DNA of 8,226 nt, from positions 1 to 8,226 of the forward strand of contig CALUJT010000093.1 in the NCBI GenBank assembly GCA_944321005.1. The letters run 5' to 3'. The notes below the pieces were generated by a model. The model was not told the origin of the DNA, did no database searches, and saw only the letters and a list, made by a program, of their open reading frames with translations. Each line of letters begins with the position of its first letter. The stretch's first letter is position 1. The translations under genes were made by a program, and so were the position numbers. Below are positions 5,362 through 8,226 of the stretch, piece by piece. Source of the stretch: an uncultured Atopobiaceae bacterium. GTDB lineage: Bacteria; Actinomycetota; Coriobacteriia; Coriobacteriales; Atopobiaceae.

Positions 5362-7119
5362 TTACGCGCGAAGCAGTCCCAGCACGTCTGCGGTGACGCC
5401 CTCGACGGTCATGCCGCAGCGGCCGAGAAGGACCTTGGGCTCGTAGCGGTCCTCGAACGCGCGCGGCAGGCCGTAGCAGCGCACGCGCACGTTCTCGCAG
5501 GCGAGGGCACGGGCGACGCGCTCCCCAAAGCCGCCCTCGAGGACGCCGTCCTCGAGCGTGACCATCAGGCGGTGGTCGGCGGAGAGCCGGCCGAGCAGGT
5601 CCTCGTCGGCGGTCGTGGCCAGGCGCGGGTTCACGACGGTCGCCCTCACGCCGCGCTCCGCCAGGGCGTCCGCGACCTTCTCGCCCAGCGGGAGGAGGTC
5701 TCCCAGGGCGAGGAGCGCCACGTCGCAGCCGCGCCGCACGACCTCCCAGCCGCGCGCGTAGCCGGCGGCGGGCCGCTCGAAGCCGGGGCGGGACTCCACG
5801 CTCGCCACGGGCACGCGGATGGCCACGGGGCCGTCCTCCTGCTCGAGCGCCCACGAGAGCATGTCGAGGTACTCCTCGCGGCAGGTGGGGGCGAGGTAGG
5901 GGAGGCCCGGCATGGCGCCGAGCATGGGGATGTCAAAGAAGCCGAGGTGCGTGGCGTCGGTGGTGCCAAAGGCCGACGCGCCAAAGACCAGCAGCACCGC
6001 GGGCACGGCGTTGAGGCAGAGGTCGTGCCAGAGCTCGTCGTAGGCGCGCTGGAGGAACGTGGCGTAGACGCCCAGCACGGGGCGGGCGCCCCCGCGGGCG
6101 AGCCCCGTCACGTAGGTGACGGCGTGCTCCTCGGCGATGCCCACGTCCACGAAGCGGCTGCCCGCGCGCTCGCGCATCTCGGGCGTGAAGCCCATGATGT
6201 AGGGGGTCGCCGCGCTCACGGCAACGAGGCGCTGGTCGCAGGCCATCCGCTCCGCAAGATACGCGCCCGTTATCCGGGCGTAGTCCTCGCTCGCGCCGGG
6301 GACGGCCGGGGCGCCGGTGGCCACGTCAAAGGGCACGGCGTGGTGCCAGCTCTCGGGGTCGGCGACGGCCGGGGCGTAGCCTCGGCCCTTCTGGGTGTGC
6401 ACGTGCAGCACCACGGGGTGGTCGCAGCCGCGCAGCTCGGAGAGCGCGGCCTCCACGGCGGAGACGTCGTGCCCCTCCCCGAGGTAGCGGTAGTCGAAGC
6501 CCAGGGCGCGGAAGACGTTGTGGGCCGCGGCGCCGCGGGTGGCGCGGAGCTCGGCGAGGTTGCGGTAGATGCCGCCGTGGTTGGGGGCGATGGACCACTC
6601 GTTGTCGTTTATGACCACGATGATGCCGCTGCCCAGGGCGGCGGCGTTGTCGAGCCCCTCGAAGGCGAGCCCGCCCGAGAGCGAGCCGTCACCGATGACG
6701 GCCACCACGTCGTACTTCTCGCCCGCGAGGTCGCGCGCGGTGGCGAGGCCGCAGGCGAGGCTCGCGGAGGTGGAGGTGTGGCCCATGGCAAAGAGGTCGT
6801 GCTCGGACTCGCGCGGGTTTGAGAACCCGGAGACGTCCTCGTAGTGCGCCGGGTCGAGAAACGCGCGGGCGCGCCCGGTGAGCATCTTGTGGGGGTAGGT
6901 CTGGTGCGAGACGTCGAAGACCACCTTGTCGCGCGGCGTCTCGAAGACGCGGTGGATCGCCACGGTGAGCTCGACGACGGCGAGGTTTGACCCCATGTGG
7001 CCGCCCACGGCCGCAGAGCTCTCGATGACGGCGTGTCGAATCTCCTCGCAGAGGGCGGGGAGGGCGGAGGCGGGGAGGGCCCGGACGTCGCTCGGAGCCT
7101 TGATGCGCTCGAGGTACAT
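5362..7119 (-). CDS. 1-deoxy-D-xylulose-5-phosphate synthase-like thiamine-diphosphate enzyme (divergent Dxs)
   Basis: The 585-residue product has the Dxs architecture: TPP-binding domain, transketolase pyrimidine-binding domain and C-terminal transketolase domain. Cofactor and catalytic features are present: His41 (GGHMGSN), His72 (SHQTYPHK), GDGS at 143-146 with Asn171 (INDNEWSI) for Mg-TPP, His260 in HHAVPFD, and Glu330 in GIAEEHAV (E. coli Glu370). It is shorter than the usual ~620 residues mainly because about 25 are missing between NHGG (180-183) and ALGF. Three E. coli residues that bind glyceraldehyde 3-phosphate are replaced: Arg420 by Gly380, Asp427 by Thr387, Arg478 by Val438; Tyr392 (Tyr352) and Arg398 (Arg358) remain. 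True Dxs would make DXP for isoprenoid and thiamine synthesis; here the acceptor may differ. ATG 7119 is chosen over 7143 because of its ribosome binding site. No isoprenoid or thiamine genes adjoin it. Confidence 0.8.
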   Translation of the reverse strand: MYLERIKAPSDVRALPASALPALCEEIRHAVIESSAAVGGHMGSNLAVVELTVAIHRVFETPRDKVVFDVSHQTYPHKMLTGRARAFLDPAHYEDVSGFSNPRESEHDLFAMGHTSTSASLACGLATARDLAGEKYDVVAVIGDGSLSGGLAFEGLDNAAALGSGIIVVINDNEWSIAPNHGGIYRNLAELRATRGAAAHNVFRALGFDYRYLGEGHDVSAVEAALSELRGCDHPVVLHVHTQKGRGYAPAVADPESWHHAVPFDVATGAPAVPGASEDYARITGAYLAERMACDQRLVAVSAATPYIMGFTPEMRERAGSRFVDVGIAEEHAVTYVTGLARGGARPVLGVYATFLQRAYDELWHDLCLNAVPAVLLVFGASAFGTTDATHLGFFDIPMLGAMPGLPYLAPTCREEYLDMLSWALEQEDGPVAIRVPVASVESRPGFERPAAGYARGWEVVRRGCDVALLALGDLLPLGEKVADALAERGVRATVVNPRLATTADEDLLGRLSADHRLMVTLEDGVLEGGFGERVARALACENVRVRCYGLPRAFEDRYEPKVLLGRCGMTVEGVTADVLGLLRA

Positions 7120-7125
7120 GCTCTC

Positions 7126-7131
7126 CCTCCC
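7126..7131 (-). promoter_or_regulatory. Ribosome binding site deciding the Dxs-like start
   Basis: On the minus strand GGGAGG precedes ATG 7119 by 6 nt. The in-frame ATG at 7143 has no comparable purine run upstream. Conserved sequence also begins at MYLERI, so the shorter form is preferred. Confidence 0.75.
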
Positions 7132-7156
7132 ATTCCTTTCCATCGTCAGTCGCGAC

Positions 7157-7185
7157 TTACTAGCTTCTCACATTTGGGTTGCCGA
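7157..7185 (-). promoter_or_regulatory. Weak candidate promoter for the Dxs-like gene
   Basis: On the minus strand TCGGCA (7185-7180; 4 of 6 to TTGACA) and TAGTAA (7162-7157; 3 of 6 to TATAAT) are separated by exactly 17 bp in the most AT-rich part of the gap. The leader would be about 31 nt. The spacing is right, but both hexamers are poor. Confidence 0.25.
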
Positions 7186-7211
7186 GTTGTGTTGCGTCTG
7201 CGGAAAGGGCA

Positions 7212-7267
7212 CCCGGGGACGCAGCTCGCCGAAACGCTGGTGCCACCCGGGGGTGCGGCCCCCGGGG
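7212..7267. repeat. Three CCCGGGG motifs with a GC hairpin in the divergent gap
   Basis: CCCGGGG occurs at 7212-7218, 7246-7252 and 7261-7267. CACCCGGGG is shared by the first two copies (7210-7218, 7244-7252), and CCCGGGGAC by the first and third (7212-7220, 7261-7269). CCCGGGGG (7246-7253) can pair with CCCCCGGG (7259-7266) across TGCGG. No T-run follows, so this is not a terminator. The cluster sits just upstream of the degV -10 candidate and between two divergent genes, so it is a possible operator region. Confidence 0.4.
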
Positions 7268-7272
7268 ACAGG

Positions 7273-7278
7273 TACACT
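7273..7278 (+). promoter_or_regulatory. Candidate -10 for degV
   Basis: TACACT in the context GGTACACTCT matches 4 of 6 of TATAAT. It closely resembles the htrA candidate GGTACATTCC. It lies 40 bp before the degV ATG. No -35 is visible at 16-18 bp, where the CCCGGGG hairpin lies. Confidence 0.35.
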
Positions 7279-7318
7279 CTGCATATCTGAGCGTCGAGAC
7301 CCGAGAGGAACAAGCGAC

Positions 7319-8173
7319 ATGTCACACATCGTCATCACGGCCGAGACCGGCTGCGACATCCCCGCCGCCGAGGCCGCCGAGCTCGGCATCGTGCTCGTCC
7401 CCATGCACGTGTCCCTGGGGAGCAGGACCATCGACGACGGAGAGCTCACCTCCGCCGAGATGCTCGAGCAGTGCCGTCAGCTCGGCGTTCTGCCCAAGAC
7501 GAGCGGCTGCACCCCGGGCGACTTCCAGGTGGTCTTTGACCGCATCCACGAGACGGACCCCGACGCGCAGATCCTCCACCTCGCTTACTCGGCGGTGACG
7601 ACCTGCTCCCTGGAGTCCGCCATCGCCGCCGCGCAGGGCCGCGGCTACGTCACCGCCGTCGACACCGCGCACGTGACCATAGGGCAGGGCCTCGTCGTTC
7701 GCGAGACGAGCCGCTGGGTGGCGGCGCACCCCGGGGCAACGGTTGCCGAGGCGCGCGCCTTTGCCGAGGACCTCTCCTCCCGCATGCGCATGGCGTTTCT
7801 GCCCGGGGACCTGGGCTACCTGCGCGCGGGCGGCCGCCTCTCCAACGCGGCCTTCCTGGGCGCGACGCTGCTCAAGATCAAGCCGGTCGTGGAGCTTCTG
7901 GAGGGCAAGCTCGTGGCAACCAAGAAGCTGCGCGGCTCCATGTCCTCCGCCTCGCTCGCCCTGGTGGACTACCTCGCCCTGCGCGAGGAGTTCGACCCCG
8001 CGCGCATCGTCTTCGTGAAGTCCCCGGGCCTGCCGGACCAGGTGCGCGACCTCGTGACCGACCACGCGCGCGACCTGGGCTTCCAAGAGGTCGAGTGGTA
8101 CGAGACCGGCAACGTCATCACCTCGCACTGCGGGCCGGGCGCCCTCGGCGTGGCCTTCGCGGCGAGGGGGTAG
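7319..8173 (+). CDS. DegV-family fatty-acid-binding protein
   Basis: The 284-residue product is full length for DegV proteins (about 280), which bind a fatty acid in the cytoplasm. In Firmicutes, FakB members present it to the kinase FakA for phosphorylation. Family features in order: strand IVITAETGCDIP at the N-terminus, Thr61-Ser62 (KTSGCTPGDF) for the ligand carboxylate, SAVTTCSLESA (91-101) at the position of the usual SSxLSGT loop, YLRAGGRLS (167-175), LKIKPV (185-190), and GNVITSHCGPGALG (264-277) with His270. ATG 7319 is chosen because GAGAGG lies about 10 nt upstream and the family begins here; the frame is open further upstream, but that part is non-coding. The gene is divergent from the Dxs-like gene and single. 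No FakA-type kinase is in the window, so a FakB role is possible but not shown. Confidence 0.9.
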   Translation: MSHIVITAETGCDIPAAEAAELGIVLVPMHVSLGSRTIDDGELTSAEMLEQCRQLGVLPKTSGCTPGDFQVVFDRIHETDPDAQILHLAYSAVTTCSLESAIAAAQGRGYVTAVDTAHVTIGQGLVVRETSRWVAAHPGATVAEARAFAEDLSSRMRMAFLPGDLGYLRAGGRLSNAAFLGATLLKIKPVVELLEGKLVATKKLRGSMSSASLALVDYLALREEFDPARIVFVKSPGLPDQVRDLVTDHARDLGFQEVEWYETGNVITSHCGPGALGVAFAARG

Positions 8174-8176
8174 CGG

Positions 8177-8226
8177 CTACGCCACCCGCACGAGGTTGCG
8201 CGGCTCCTCGCCCGCCCGGAGACGCC
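8177..8226 (-). CDS. Probable 3' end of a minus-strand gene (truncated by window)
   Basis: On the minus strand one frame runs from the window edge to TAG at 8179-8177 and ends GEEPRNLVRVA. Codons in this frame have the same G/C-rich third positions as the neighbouring genes. The stop is 3 bp from the degV stop, a tight convergent arrangement like the one at 5359/5362. Fifteen residues are too few to name a family, and chance openness in high-GC DNA cannot be excluded. Confidence 0.45.
   Translation of the reverse strand, partial: RLRAGEEPRNLVRVA

Noticed and set aside
5572..6822. Long plus-strand open frame opposite the Dxs-like gene
   Set aside because: Its product is low-complexity Gly/Ala/Val/His without motifs, and the minus strand clearly encodes a TPP enzyme.
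7246..7266. Hairpin CCCGGGGG/CCCCCGGG as a terminator
   Set aside because: It lies upstream of both divergent genes and has no T-run on either side.
6926..7318. Possible 130-residue N-terminal extension of DegV
   Set aside because: The frame is open, but it runs antisense through the Dxs-like gene and the promoter gap. Family length and start fit ATG 7319.

Overview
The window is about two-thirds or more G+C with strongly G/C-biased third codon positions. It has small intergenic gaps and purine-rich ribosome binding sites. Together with a GlnR-like orphan regulator of actinobacterial type, a DUF2130 protein and a DegV protein, this suggests a high-GC anaerobic actinobacterium, most likely Coriobacteriia (Olsenella/Atopobium/Collinsella-like). 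The taxon is inferred; no marker gene is present.

Layout, left to right. (1) 1-1221, plus strand: the 3' end of a polar amino acid ABC permease, overlapped by its GlnQ/HisP-type ATPase, forming the tail of an uptake operon. (2) 1222-1396: an AT-richer gap with half-sites resembling a GlnR box (GTTTC/GTTAA/CTTTC/GTTTC at 10-11 bp steps) and a GC-rich hairpin. (3) 1397-2071, plus: an OmpR/GlnR-type winged-helix regulator with a degenerate receiver domain and no kinase beside it. (4) 2072-2274: a near-perfect 18-bp palindrome centred on GTTAAC, a strong 13-bp hairpin and a candidate promoter. (5) 2275-3828, plus: a membrane-anchored HtrA/DegP-family serine protease with one PDZ domain and a low-complexity, His/Gln-rich cytoplasmic head, followed by a clear intrinsic terminator. 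(6) 3923-5359, plus: a DUF2130 protein with a CxxC motif, a long coiled coil and a PD-(D/E)XK nuclease-like core. (7) 5362-7119, minus: a shortened thiamine-diphosphate enzyme of the Dxs family, meeting the previous gene tail to tail with 2 bp between them. (8) 7120-7318: a divergent regulatory gap with three CCCGGGG motifs. (9) 7319-8173, plus: a DegV-family lipid-binding protein. (10) 8177-8226, minus: the probable last codons of another gene.

How the parts may connect. The regulator looks like the phosphorylation-independent nitrogen regulator GlnR and sits next to an amino acid uptake operon, so nitrogen or amino-acid control of this locus is a reasonable hypothesis. GTTTCAG and GTTAACCG occur in the gaps on both sides of the regulator gene, which hints that it controls itself and perhaps htrA. 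The remaining genes are separate transcription units with no obvious shared pathway.

The points most worth following up are the Dxs-like protein, which keeps the thiamine-diphosphate machinery but has lost three acceptor-binding residues known from E. coli Dxs, and the GlnR-like regulator with its candidate operators. I see no mobile element, CRISPR array, tRNA or rRNA, and no self-contained new defence system.
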